A stretch of DNA of 64,000 nucleotides, from contig JABAKD010000007.1 of the NCBI GenBank assembly GCA_012845835.1, positions 13,146,011-13,210,010 of the forward strand. Reading direction: 5' to 3'. Every line of letters begins with the position of its first letter. Position 1 is the first letter of the stretch. The position numbers and the translations under genes are program-made. Positions 1-10,613 of the stretch are shown one piece after another. The stretch comes from Undaria pinnatifida. Taxonomy: Eukaryota > Sar > Phaeophyceae > Laminariales > Alariaceae. The notes beneath the pieces were generated by a model, which made no database searches, had not been told where the DNA came from, and saw nothing but the letters and a program-made list of their open reading frames with translations.

Positions 1-259
1 TTTTCGCGGCCCAGTTCACAACGCAGGGTGATATTTCTGTTTAGAACATAGCCGAAGAGTAGCAGATCACACAGCAGTCGCAAGAGAGGCGCGGCAGCAG
101 GCAGCGTAGACAGTAGGAGGCGGAGCACAGCTCGCAACAGCAGCCGAAAGCATGATGTGTCGGAAGCATGTTTGCGCAGAGGACGCACTGTAGCAGACAC
201 ACAGCGGCCAGGAGGAAGAGTGTTGGGTGCACGAGCGCCACCTCAAAGTGCGTACGGCA
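1..259. other. Left flank of the Copia-like element, no gene seen
   Basis: This stretch precedes the Copia-like element. The last 30 bases resemble the DNA that resumes after that element near position 10614: both sides carry a CCTCAAAG...GCGTAC...GCAGTG pattern, so the insertion hit a short imperfect repeat. Short ORFs exist on both strands but none has a recognisable domain. I see no gene. Confidence 0.5.
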
Positions 260-264
260 GTGTT

Positions 265-796
265 TGTGAAACAGTAGGATCCACAAGGAATCTATTGGGT
301 AAAGGTAGATGTTCATTACATAGTCAAATAAGTGTATGCAGAGTACCGGGTAAGCTGTCGAACCATGTGCTAGAAGTTGTTTACCCTGAGTATGGAAGAG
401 GAAACATATTATACGGTACTGCGTTTCACCAAGTAATAACGTGTTGCCGGGCCACGTGCGTAGGATCGAAGTGTTGGCTAGTTCACGTGCGTAAGATCGA
501 AATGTTTAGATTGAGCTGGGCGTCGTATGCAGTTGATACTACCATACGAGATAATTTGTTACACTGTAAGAAGGAAGAGACACCAGTGCTCGCACATCGC
601 GTTCACTCTCCACATCTGCATCTCAATTTGGACAGTTCATAGTAGTGACATACGTTTTTGTTGGCCCAACGAGAGCCCATTTAAAGTGATCCACCATCGT
701 CCAAAACATCATCAGTCAGGCTCGAGCTCGTCTCGCCACGACTCTGTGTTAGCGTCTGAAGACCGTCATCGGTCAGGCACCACGACAGTTCTAACA
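265..796 (+). repeat. 5' LTR of the Copia-like element
   Basis: The 532-bp LTR begins TGTGAAACAGTAGGATCC and ends TAACA. It aligns with the split 3' LTR (4755-4826 plus 10131-10608) and with the solo LTR at 22744-23310. Shared blocks include GGTAGATGTTCATTACAT, the AAGCTGTCGAACCATGTG block, repeated CACGTGCG motifs, and a distal block with CGTCATCGGTCAGGCACCAC. The CACGTGCGTAAGATCGAA motif recurs two to three times in the middle and could be a promoter or enhancer repeat. Confidence 0.88.
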
Positions 797-811
797 GGTT
801 ATGATCCTCGG
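797..811 (+). other. Primer binding site, half-tRNA-Met type
   Basis: Directly after the LTR the sequence reads GGTTATGATCCTCGG. Its GGTTATGA core is complementary to the anticodon arm of initiator tRNA-Met (loop CTCATAACC). Copia of Drosophila and several algal Copia elements are known to prime from a cleaved initiator tRNA in this way. The position and the core support the call; the outer bases depend on the host tRNA, which is not in the window. Confidence 0.6.
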
Positions 812-1340
812 TAGCTTGTTACACACATCGCATGAAAAATCTCCTGCGGTGGAGCACAAGACTGGTTATTTTGCTGGAACACTACGCAAGAAACTTGGAG
901 CCAAACATGAGTCGAGTCGACGAAAGAAGAAGACGACTTCGGGTATGCCTTCGTGACGTCTGGGTGGACACCATCAGCAGAGGTTCAGGGAACTGCGCAA
1001 ACAACCAAGAGAAGGGAGACTAGTGTTGACACACCCAGGATTTCTCCGAAACCCTTGACCATGCTGGTGGAAAGCTGAGCATCTGGCCATCATTTTGAAG
1101 ACGAACGTCACGCGGATCCGAAAGACAAACAGCTAAAGTGTAAGGCACTCGAGAGACCCCACAAGACACTGGCCGCAGGACGACACGTTCTACCGGGAAC
1201 AACGACCGGTATGATTTCGGTAAAAATCATCTGCACGGACCGCAACAAGCATCCGGTAGAACATGCAGGCTTGGTTGCACCTGGGAGACGTAATCGTTTC
1301 TAACCACTCCTACTGCTGCTGCCCAAACTTGAGGACAGGA
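812..1340 (+). other. Decayed gag-like region of the Copia-like element
   Basis: A reading frame rich in Lys and Arg starts just after the primer site but is broken by many stops. No zinc knuckle (CX2CX4HX4C), protease DSG/DTG or integrase HHCC/DDE signature can be read. By position this should be gag and protease, but the protein evidence is weak and a large internal deletion is likely. Confidence 0.35.
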
Positions 1341-1810
1341 CCTGCGAAGGGGTACTCTGTGGGTACAGCTTGAACTGCAAAGCATTCCAGATATATAGAA
1401 ACAAGACGGCGCGAGTGACAGAGAGCCGCAATGTCAGCTTCATCGAGACCCCAGCATCGACACTGGCTGGTATTACCGGGGGCAACACCACTGGCGACGC
1501 CGTCAGTACTCACGAAGACAGCTCGCCGGCACAAAACACGGAAAACATCAGTATTACGTACAGCGAAGAGATAGACAGCCTCCTGAAGAAAGTGTCGAAG
1601 CTCACGAGTAGGAATATGGCCATTCAACCTCAGCTGGCGTGGAGGAGCCGGCCGCTGAAGGTGCCGGCAGTGACGAGACACCCGAGACGACCCGTGGCCG
1701 ACAGGCGACGAAATCGTAGGCGCAACATGTTAGGGCACACGCACAAATTGTGCCGTAACTCGGGTCTCACGCAAAGGACTATACCTTCACCAGCAGCGAG
1801 AACTGCGTAA
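1341..1810 (+). pseudogene. Copia-type integrase C-terminal region, broken
   Basis: The frame reads ...GYSLNCKAFQIYRN..., then TARVTESRNVSFIE. This matches the C-terminal signature of Copia integrases, where a GYS...K.YR.Y...T..V..SR.V.F.E pattern follows the DDE core and precedes the linker to reverse transcriptase. The DDE core itself is absent because the upstream part is deleted. An acidic, Ser/Thr-rich linker follows and ends in an Arg-rich run (near RRPVADRRRNRRRN). No usable start codon is expected because this is an internal piece of a polyprotein. Confidence 0.7.
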
Positions 1811-1875
1811 CCCGGGATTGCACATTAGCCCAATGGTAAGTGACGCAGAGCTAGCGCACGAGAAAGAGAACAACG

Positions 1876-3544
1876 ATGGAATACGCGCTGGTAGGTGAGA
1901 CAGGACACAGGTCAGATGGGGCACAAGAGCACAGGATAGAAGTATACCTTGACTACGCCGTAGATACCGGAAACCCCGTCTCTGAGCACAGTTCGGATGG
2001 GGAAGGCGTTACGATCCCGAACACATTCAAGGAGGCGATGGAATCGCCACAAGTGACCAAGTGGAAAGAAGACACAAACAAGGAGGTGGACAGCCTTCAG
2101 ACTCAGTACCACCGGAGCACAAGATGATCGGGATCAAATGGGTCTTTAGGGTTAAAGCCGATCACACGCTGAAAGGCAGAGTTATGGTTCAGGGCTGGGG
2201 ACAAGTATCGGGAATCGATTGTGGCTGCACATATTTACCTGTATGCCGCATCCAGAGCATCTGCATGGCACTCGCCATAGCTGCGAATGAAAACTGGGGA
2301 GTACTCCAGCTTGATGTGCAGACAGCGTTTCTAAACACCGAGGTACAGAAGAAGGTGCATGTGAGGACTCCTCCAGGCGACAAATCACTTGACGCTACAA
2401 CTGGACGTCCCAAGGTGATGAAACGCAAGAAGAGTCTGTACGGACTTTGACGAAGCCCTCACAACTCGTTCAACACCATCGACGATTCACTGAGGGACAT
2501 GAAATTCACAGCGACTGCGTCTGATCCATGTGTCTACATCTTCGTCTCAGACGACAACCTCAGCATTCTGACCATGTACGTAGACAACCTCTTTCTTGAA
2601 GGAGACACGCCGCTACTGAAGGACTTTAAAAGCCAGCTGATGGACCGATTGTCCATGACCGACATGGGAGACGTCTCGATGGTACTCGGCATGCGAATTG
2701 CCAGAGACAGAGAGGCTAAGACTCTGACTATTAGCCAAGAGGACTACGCCAGGTCAGTCCCGGCACGATTCGGCATGGCAAAATACTACCCAGTGCACAC
2801 GACGGAGCAGGAAACGGGACTTTTTTTTTCAAGCAGCCGGACACGGCTGCTAGACTTTACGGGCATCCAACTTTACCAGGCCATCACGGGGTCTCTGATG
2901 TTCCTGAGCCAATGCACGCGCTGCGATATCACCTACGCCGTCAACTAACTTGCCCGAGCCATGAGCAGACCATCCAAACTGCACATGGCGGCAGCAAAGC
3001 ATCTTCTCCGCTACCTCAATGGAGATATGAGCCTGGCAATCACGTACAAGACAGGGTGTTTCGAAATGACGGGGTATTTCGATGCGAGCTGGGAAACAAC
3101 CCTGACAACGGCAAGTCAACCTCCGGCTACTTGTTCATGCTGGCTGGAGGACCACTGAGCTTCAAGACTGCGATCCAGAACGTGACGGCATGGTCGACTC
3201 TGGAGGCGGAACTCATCTCAATGGAACATGCAAGCATGGAGGCGGTGTATATTTCCAACATGGTGGCCGAGCTAGGATTTGGAAAGCTGTTTGAAAGTGT
3301 ACCGCTCTTTGGGGACAAAACCGGAGCCGTACACATAGCAGGAAACAGAACCTACAGCTCTCTCACGAAACACATCGCTCTGCGCTTCTTTCATTTGAAG
3401 GAGCTAGTCAAGGACGGCAAAATCACCACCCACCGCGTGGCAACATAGAAACAACTGGCAGGCGTAGGGAATGAGTTCCTCACGAAGAACACGCATCGGC
3501 ACCTGCTGAACATTATCGAGGCATACACCACAAGAAATGATATC
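1876..3544 (+). pseudogene. Copia-type reverse transcriptase and RNase H, frameshifted
   Basis: Fragments in three frames add up to a Copia pol C-terminal half. Visible motifs in order: TFKEAMESPQ...W, WVFRVK, a LQLDVQTAFLN block (LDVKTAFL in active relatives), KKSLYGL, MYVDN in place of the catalytic YVDD, LGMRI, and a spacer ending in ITGSLMFLSQCTRCDITYAV. RNase H follows with the DASW, KSTSGYLF and TLEAELISM blocks, then ...SLTKHIALRFFHLKE. Breaks include a frameshift near 2095, a TGA after KKSLYGL, a stop near 2946, a frameshift near 3110 and a stop at 3446-3448. The YVDD second Asp is Asn (2576-2587), which alone would impair polymerase activity. The family assignment is firm. Confidence 0.92.
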
Positions 3545-4127
3545 TAAGGAGGAAAAGAGCAACCCAAGATCGACCCGAAGGAAGAGATTCCACAATGACG
3601 ACACGACAATGGGTACACGTCAAAAAACGACAAAGGAAAGAGAAAAGGAAGTAATCCAAGACCGACCTGAACGGAAACCAAGTTATGACGACAACATGTG
3701 TATTTTTTACATATACAGGGATTCGACAGCTAGATGGATCGAGATCAGGAGGAGCCATTTGAACGAAGCCATACGTCATCATCACACATTACTACACATC
3801 AACAACAACTACACCATGTTCGACAACCAGGAACGCGAGGAGGCTCACACCGGGCATATTTCCGACGACAGTATAGCTACGACACAAGAACGGCGAACCC
3901 ACATGTACGACAAGTTTCTTTTCTTGGAAGAAAACTATAGAGAAGAGGCAGCGGCGGAGGTCGCCGACTGGACCATCAAGCAAGGCGTCGAAGACTATTC
4001 CGATAAATCATTTGGAACGTTTGTGTGGAATCTTATAGAAAGAGGGGAATATGAGGACTTGATGGAAGCCCAGCGCTTCTTTGACTCTCTCACAGCGCAT
4101 GGGCCAAAGTTGCCACCCCAAATTTAG
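3537..4127 (+). CDS. Extra ORF downstream of RNase H, 196 aa, unknown
   Basis: This uninterrupted ORF starts at the end of the RNase H region and lies inside the Copia-like element, before the 3' LTR. The product is hydrophilic. The first 60 residues are rich in Lys, Arg and Glu; the second half is acidic (EENYREEAAAEVADW, ERGEYEDLMEAQRFF) and probably helical. I see no signal peptide, membrane segment or zinc knuckle. Canonical Copia elements end at RNase H, so a third ORF is unusual. It could be a captured gene, a relocated gag-like protein or an env-position ORF of unknown role. It is intact although pol is broken, but at 196 aa chance survival cannot be excluded. Confidence 0.55.
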   Translation: MISKEEKSNPRSTRRKRFHNDDTTMGTRQKTTKEREKEVIQDRPERKPSYDDNMCIFYIYRDSTARWIEIRRSHLNEAIRHHHTLLHINNNYTMFDNQEREEAHTGHISDDSIATTQERRTHMYDKFLFLEENYREEAAAEVADWTIKQGVEDYSDKSFGTFVWNLIERGEYEDLMEAQRFFDSLTAHGPKLPPQI

Positions 4128-4132
4128 ATCAG

Positions 4133-4534
4133 ATGATCTCAGCTCGAAAACTTCTCGATAGCATCGTGCAGGCCAAAGGGGTTGACCGCAAACGGGGGGC
4201 GTGGGAGAAGTAATATCTAGAGAAGCTCAAAGAGCAAGAAGACAAATGCGGGCGCAGTCTTAGTCGTACGAAGGCTAGACTCAAACGAGAGAATGATGCA
4301 TGTCTAGTGGAGCTTACACACAAACAGTCAGCTGTAATGGATGATGTTGGAGCCAAAATATGGGAGACCTCGTCGGAAGCGACGGAGGCGACTGCCCATC
4401 TAGCCGAAGACACCATTGGCTCTATAACTTCCACCGTGACGTTTAATGTCAGAGCTGAGTTGCACAACATCGTTAGAGAGAACCTACCGGCCAACGAGGG
4501 GCGGGCGGTGAAAGGATCTTCGGAAGGTCTATAA
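4133..4534 (+). pseudogene. Second extra ORF in the Copia-like element, one stop
   Basis: A frame beginning ATGATCTCAGCTCGAAAA, five bases after the previous stop, runs to 4534 with a single TAA at 4211-4213. The reading is alternately acidic and basic and looks like a coiled-coil or helical protein (RKLLDSIVQAK, LEKLKEQEDK, then SEATEATAHLAEDTIGS). Together with the preceding ORF it fills the space between RNase H and the purine tract. The single stop might be a real terminator or one mutation in a formerly continuous ORF. No family recognised. Confidence 0.4.
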
Positions 4535-4746
4535 CATAGCATACGCAGGCTGGGCAGAAATAGGAGGATGCAGTCTGACACGATCTTATTTATGCAAATA
4601 ACGCCTTAGACAAGGGAAGTATAGTAAAGCTGAGTAGAGAAAGATGACAGACTCTGATACGGTATTTTTTTGCCAAACTACGGTTCAAACCAGCCTACTA
4701 GAACGGTGATTATGGCCCAACATATTTGGTATGGTCATTTCATTTC

Positions 4747-4754
4747 AGGAGGAG
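4747..4754 (+). other. Polypurine tract of the Copia-like element
   Basis: AGGAGGAG lies immediately before the TGTTCAAGAGTAGGATCC start of the 3' LTR, the place expected for the plus-strand primer. Confidence 0.6.
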
Positions 4755-4826
4755 TGTTCAAGAGTAGGATCCACATGGAATCCATCGGTTAAAGATAGAT
4801 GTTCATGGCATAGTCAAATAAGTGTG
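4755..4826 (+). repeat. 3' LTR of the Copia-like element, first part
   Basis: It begins TGTTCAAGAGTAGGATCC and follows the 5' LTR up to AAATAAGTGTG. The LTR is then interrupted by the nested element at 4827-10126, and the homologous sequence resumes at 10127 with TGTGTGCAGAGTACTGGG. Confidence 0.85.
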
Positions 4827-5550
4827 TGTGGTAATAAGTCATAAGTCAATTGATAATTTGATAAAGAAAGTCAAAAGCTCATAACGTAAGTTGAGAATTC
4901 AGGTTCGGAATAGATCCAAGGAAGGTTAAGACACCTACATACGAGTACCTGGCGTTGGAGTTGACCTTCGCTCGTAGTTGTGGGTAGATCTTGGAGTAGG
5001 ATATGGATCCATCTTGGAAGCTGGAATAATCACGGGTTTTTGGTAGGTGGAAAGGTCGTCGTTGGGTACTGCGTGGATTCCAGGAAGAAGTTGAGAAGGA
5101 TATGAAAGTCGTGGTACAGAACTGATTGCCAACAAGTAGTTGTAAGGTCGGTAAGTTTTGAGAGCAGATTTCCCGGGGTTTGTCGTGGTTGCCCTTTCAT
5201 GTCAGAAGCTCGCTGGGTGTCGCTTGGAGCCGTCTCGAGTCGATGCACGATATGGCAAGCCACCGGGGTCGGGTGAGACTGATGTAAGCGAGTATCAGGC
5301 GAAAGCAGTCAGTACGTGACGGATTGGTAGGCGGACAAAAGCAGTGAAGAAGGATAAATGATGCTCAATTACACACGATCCATCAATCATATTTCTTGAC
5401 CAGTTCTCGAAGCCAGAACAAGCATTTATTTCGTCAGATGGAAGAACCTGCAGATATTGTATGGAATGAGTTTGGACAGCTAGCGAGCATACAGCAGTCT
5501 CGCGAGTGAGATTCACCAGACCGCGTGAGCCGAGTCCAGTTCTTATTACA
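4827..5550. repeat. Left LTR of the nested element
   Basis: This copy matches 9403-10126 base for base by eye at a constant offset of 4576. The terminal inverted motif is TGT..TAATAAG / CTTATTACA. It contains no recognisable protein. Confidence 0.9.
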
Positions 5551-8500
5551 TTGGCGTTGTCCTGTGATGCCGTCTGTTGAGATACATGCTTGCAAAACGC
5601 TTCGAGATCTGAACTGCACTGAAAAATGAGACGATCGGATGTACGTGTCTTCGTACCCTGGTGCGTCGTACGACCGGCAATTTTTTTTCTTCGCAATCAA
5701 ACTGTTCCGCTTTGCTTTTCGAGTGACCACAACGGGCGTAAATGTAAGGAACAAAAACGTGCTCATATTAAATCACTGTATGGCGCCTATGTTTCTGTCC
5801 ACCGTCGTACATGTCATACCCTGCATTGCCCTCCTTGCCGCTCGACGCTGCTGCTGCTGCTGCCGTGCGAGTGCGTTCTCGGTTACATCACCTTAGCCCT
5901 TCCTCCATAGCAGTTTTCTCACTCCCACGCGCCCGTCAGTGCGTTGGTTTTACCGTATCATGACGATCTGACGGCCTTCTATTCGTCGCACCTGGTGGCC
6001 AAGGTGGTACCAGGCACATCCCCAGTTCAGCATGCACTGGGCGCTGCGAAACCATTCTTTTTTTTTCGTGGATCTAGGATTGTGTGCAACAAAACAGAGT
6101 GATGCTTTTGCAGGCAGCCAACTTGCACCAGTCATCGATAGTGTTGAGTAGCCGTAGACCGTGATTCGAGGGCCACCTGGGGCGATACATCCCGTCTTCT
6201 TCCGCCTCTCCGATCATTGTTTGTGACCGCCGATTCCTGTAGAGTAGATAATCCAAAATGTGCGGTATCGTCTTGCCCCTCGATCGGGACTTCCGATATC
6301 GTACAGAACCGTGTGACGGAATAATTCGGGTACCTTGGACCAGAGTTTTCATGGGCCCCTTAACTACAGTGTTTTGTTTTTCCGTTGTACAGCAGGAAGC
6401 CGACGAAAACAGGAGTCATGACCTCGATTCGTCATCAGCTTCACGAATTTTTGCATGGATGAGCCGTGTATCAATTCCCCAGTAGGCTGAAGAAAGAAAT
6501 TCAGTAGGAGACGTGGAAAATCTCCGGTCGTTTTGATCACACGATTAAGTTAGGCGCTTTAGGCAGTGCGAACACTTGTAGCAAACGAGGTTCGCCCATT
6601 GCGTCTCCCCGTTTCCAGGGTAGGAAACCAGGTACCCGTGGCAAGGTACCTTGTTTTGGTGAGCTACAGCTAGGTGTTGGTTATGGCAGCATATCAAAAT
6701 ACTGTAGTGTTGCACCCCCAGAATTTTGTCGCCCATCACCAACGAGCCCAAGAGGTGATCCCGACATCCACGTACGTTTCCTCACCGGTAATGCCCGTTA
6801 CAGTACCGGTATCGCCTGTGATGGCCCTTCAACAGCGTACGCAAATCTGTTCAATCGAAGATGTAGCCCCGCGCCTTCCTTACCGGTTGTTTCAGGACAA
6901 GAAGTAAGATTGCCTGTATGGGCAAGCAGTTTGTCTGGAGGATGTTAGATTCCTCGGACCAAGATCGTTGTAACCGCTTGTTTTTTTTTTTTCTGACGAA
7001 GATTGTTGTACATAGCCGATTGCATTTTTTTATTCCTCTGACCAAGATTGTTGTACGTAGCTGATTTTTTTTTTTTTCCGCATGCCATCATTTGCTTGGG
7101 GGGTGACTTCAGTAAGCCCCTCTTATTAACAACACTTACTCGTCAAAGTACACGCAGGGTCGCATGCACGACGTTCGCCCCTGGCAACTCTTTGATAAGT
7201 ATGTTTTTTTTTTAGTCGACGATTGCAGACGAGGCAGTCTCGATTCAAACAATCATATAACAAACCACGTCGGCCGAGCCTGTAGCAACGACGGTATCAG
7301 CTGGCCGGTAACGCCTGTGCGGTCGCTTTAAAGCACGCATACACCCATTCTATTGGTCGTGGCGGCTCCGCGCCGCCCTTGTCGGAATTCTCAGAAAAAG
7401 CGATTTGGTTCCCTGTCTGGCAGATGTCTCATCCAGAGCATGTAGACAGCAGGTAGACCTCCCTCACTCTTAAGATAGAGGTACCTGATTTCTTATCTGA
7501 ATTTCAACATTTTTCTGGGAGGAAAAGAATCAACGTCGCACTTTCCCCCCAAACAACCCATGTCCGAGTTCACGCCGGGCCTCATGCCAGACGCACATAC
7601 CCCGGCATAGCTTTCATTGACACGGGTTCCCCACAGCAGTATTTTGTACAAGTATGTTCTCTCATAGTGGAGTCCGCCCGAAGAATTGACTGACGCACGT
7701 AAATGTCAATTGCTTTTTCCCCCTTTACTTTCTAACAGCAATTAGCAGTTACTACTACTCTGTTGTGCGTCTCAATACGCTGTGTTGTTTTTGGTAAAAA
7801 CGTCTCTGGCTTAAAAGACGTTCTTCAGCAACGATGAGCGCAGTTCGATCATTGCGTGCCGAGTCTACTGCAATCCACAGACCCGCCTGTTGGGTAATTG
7901 GCAGCTCATCGGTTCCTGACACCACCATTCACGTCTGTCAGGTTTAGCCAAAGAAGTATGGTAGGATAAGGATTTCGGTTACCGTCACACCACTATTACA
8001 ACGCTTCGATTGATGCTCGTGCAACAATGTCACCCGCGGGCATTAGTCGAACGATATTTTTGGTAGACGGGTATGTCAGCGAGAGTAAATCAGAATCGTG
8101 GATATGCCGAAGTATAGTACTGCGTAAAGCCGCGAGACGTCGCGCGCGGAAAACAACCGTTGTTATGCCGCTGAGTCCCTCCCGCTGCCATTTTAGTTGG
8201 GGGGGAGAGTATCGTTCGACTTTCCACATCCGTTGCAGGAAATAATGAACTAGCTCATGTATTATAATCGTATATGGATAACCGGGTTTGGAGTCCGAGA
8301 CGAATACAACTCACTGTGAGATTGTCAGATACTCTTTAGTTTTTGGTGTGCCGAAGCTGTAACGTCGCCCATGTAGGATCCGATAACAGGTGTTCCCGAA
8401 CGCACCCACGCCTTGTCGCACAGCGTGCAGAACATCGGGGGCCTAGCACTGTTTTGCTGCCTGACAGGTTACGTCCTTACCCCAGGGCATCAGAAACCGG

Positions 8501-9402
8501 CAAGGCACGTTTGACGAAAGGCGTGAAGAAGCTCGCACTATTTCATGGTGGATACTGGAGGACGACGGCTCGAACACGTCCCCAGCGCCTCGTTGGAAGG
8601 GGACACCAGATCACCCTACGCCGCCATCTTTTTTGTTTTGTGTTGTTTTGTTTAGGGTTGTATGGTTGTTTTTTAAGGGGCGTTGCAAGTAAATAAAGTA
8701 AATGGTAGACAGGCATGGGCGCAGCGCTGTCGTTGCGAAGATAACCAGTTATCCGGTGTTTCCTTTGGGAGAAAAATGTTCAGAGATCCATGTTTTCTTT
8801 CGATGAAAGACGGGTTTGTGCTTGGGTAGGCCGCTAGGAAGTTACCTGGATCGCGAGGATGGGATGAATCCTGGGTGGGCCGGAGGCATAGTAACGATAG
8901 TATTGAAACGGTTGCCTCCACGCCCTCCGATTTCGTTGAGGCCGCCGTTCGGGGAAGCATTGGGGATTTGGAATCGCTCGCATCAACGCCCCCAGGTTTC
9001 GTTGAGGCTGTCGTTTCGGAAAAGAGTGGGATTGAATTCCGGTTTCATCGTCGCATTGGCGAACTGACCATGTTGAAATATCGAGGAAAATTCTCAGCTT
9101 GCCACCCCACGCTACTTTGAGGGGCATGGGTGAGTAGGGCAAAGCTTGGATTATACCTTGTGCTTCGGTTAGCGCTCAGAGCGAGACTTTTCTGTCGTTC
9201 TGTCTTGATCGATTGTTCAGTCTGGGTGGTCATTCAAGTTTTTGTTCGGGTCGCGTTGAGTTCATTAAACGTCTCAGTGATGCACACGTATGATTGCCAT
9301 CAAATCAACTGCGTGGGGTTACTGTGATGACTTCTTACCTTGCGGTAATTGCTTTTGAGTAGCAAACTGTTTGGGTTGCTACTAAAAAGCAGGGTGGGCC
9401 AA
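5551..9402. other. Interior of the nested LTR element, mostly non-coding
   Basis: The first bases after the left LTR, TTGGCGTTGTCCTG, could be a tRNA primer site because of the TGG start. AAAAAGCAGGGTGGGCCAA before the right LTR is a weak purine tract. At 7609-7640 one frame reads PGIAFIDTGSPQQYF, similar to an aspartic-protease DTG site, but without supporting context. At 8875-9120 an 81-aa frame contains two copies of an ASTP..FVEA motif, from a short internal duplication. T-tracts are frequent. Otherwise I see nothing. Confidence 0.5.
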
Positions 9403-10126
9403 TGTGGTAATAAGTCATAAGTCAATTGATAATTTGATAAAGAAAGTCAAAAGCTCATAACGTAAGTTGAGAATTCAGGTTCGGAATAGATCCAAGGAAG
9501 GTTAAGACACCTACATACGAGTACCTGGCGTTGGAGTTGACCTTCGCTCGTAGTTGTGGGTAGATCTTGGAGTAGGATATGGATCCATCTTGGAAGCTGG
9601 AATAATCACGGGTTTTTGGTAGGTGGAAAGGTCGTCGTTGGGTACTGCGTGGATTCCAGGAAGAAGTTGAGAAGGATATGAAAGTCGTGGTACAGAACTG
9701 ATTGCCAACAAGTAGTTGTAAGGTCGGTAAGTTTTGAGAGCAGATTTCCCGGGGTTTGTCGTGGTTGCCCTTTCATGTCAGAAGCTCGCTGGGTGTCGCT
9801 TGGAGCCGTCTCGAGTCGATGCACGATATGGCAAGCCACCGGGGTCGGGTGAGACTGATGTAAGCGAGTATCAGGCGAAAGCAGTCAGTACGTGACGGAT
9901 TGGTAGGCGGACAAAAGCAGTGAAGAAGGATAAATGATGCTCAATTACACACGATCCATCAATCATATTTCTTGACCAGTTCTCGAAGCCAGAACAAGCA
10001 TTTATTTCGTCAGATGGAAGAACCTGCAGATATTGTATGGAATGAGTTTGGACAGCTAGCGAGCATACAGCAGTCTCGCGAGTGAGATTCACCAGACCGC
10101 GTGAGCCGAGTCCAGTTCTTATTACA
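9403..10126. repeat. Right LTR of the nested element
   Basis: Second 724-bp direct repeat, apparently identical to 4827-5550. It is followed by the 4-bp target duplication TGTG and the rest of the Copia 3' LTR. Confidence 0.9.
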
Positions 10127-10608
10127 TGTGTGCAGAGTACTGGGTAAGCTGTCGAACCATGTGTGAGAAGTTGTTTACTTTGAGTATGGAAGAGGAAAAA
10201 TACATTGTACTGCGTTCCGCCAAGTAATAACGCGTTGACGGGTCACGTGCGTAAGACCGAAGTGTTGTCTAGGTCACGTGCGTAAGATTGAAATGTTTAC
10301 TACGTCACGTGCGCCAGATTGAGCTGGGTGTCGTATGTAGGGGATACTACCATATGAGATAATTTGTTACACCGTAAGAGGAAAGAGGCACGAGTGCTTC
10401 CATATCGAGTTCACTCTTCACAATTGCATCCGAACTTGGACAGTTCATAGTGACATACCAGGTACGTTTTTGTTGGCCCAACGAGAGCCCATTTAAAGTA
10501 ACCCACCATCGTCATAACCATCACCAGTCAGGCTCGAGCTCGTCTCGCCACGATTCTGTGTCAGCCTCGGAAGGCCGTCATCGGCCAGGCACCACGACAT
10601 TTTTAACA
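10127..10608 (+). repeat. 3' LTR of the Copia-like element, second part
   Basis: It resumes the LTR at TGTGTGCAGAGTACTGGG, carries the CACGTGCG motifs and ends TAACA. The next five bases, GTGTT, match the duplication left of the 5' LTR. The first four bases are the duplicated TGTG of the nested insertion. Confidence 0.85.
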
Positions 10609-10613
10609 GTGTT

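Larger units (their letters stand above)
4827..10126. mobile_element. Non-autonomous LTR element (LARD-like) nested in the Copia 3' LTR
   Basis: A 5300-bp insertion has two 724-bp direct repeats at its ends and a 4-bp duplication TGTG at 4823-4826 and 10127-10130. Each repeat starts TGTGGTAATAAG and ends CTTATTACA, an inverted TG...CA terminus typical of LTRs. Removing it restores the Copia LTR sequence, which proves the border. The two LTRs read identically to me throughout, and two 66- and 77-codon frames inside them are the same in both copies, so insertion was recent. The 3.85-kb interior has no long ORF and no reverse transcriptase or integrase motif, so mobility would need proteins from another element. 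Confidence 0.88.
265..10608 (+). mobile_element. Ty1/Copia-like LTR retrotransposon, inactive and split by a nested element
   Basis: The borders are fixed by a perfect 5-bp duplication, GTGTT, at 260-264 and 10609-10613. Both LTRs start with TG and end with CA. Order: 5' LTR, primer site, decayed gag-like region, integrase C-terminus, reverse transcriptase, RNase H, two further ORFs, purine tract AGGAGGAG, 3' LTR. Integrase before reverse transcriptase is the Copia (Pseudoviridae-type) order. Without the nested 5.3-kb insertion the element is about 5.0 kb. Only about 500 bp separate the primer site from the integrase C-terminus, so most of gag, the protease and the integrase core are deleted. 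Stops, frameshifts and a changed YVDD box make it non-functional. Confidence 0.9.

Noticed and set aside
1310-1681. 123-codon minus ORF opposite the integrase C-terminus
   Set aside because: Shadow of the plus-strand Copia coding region.
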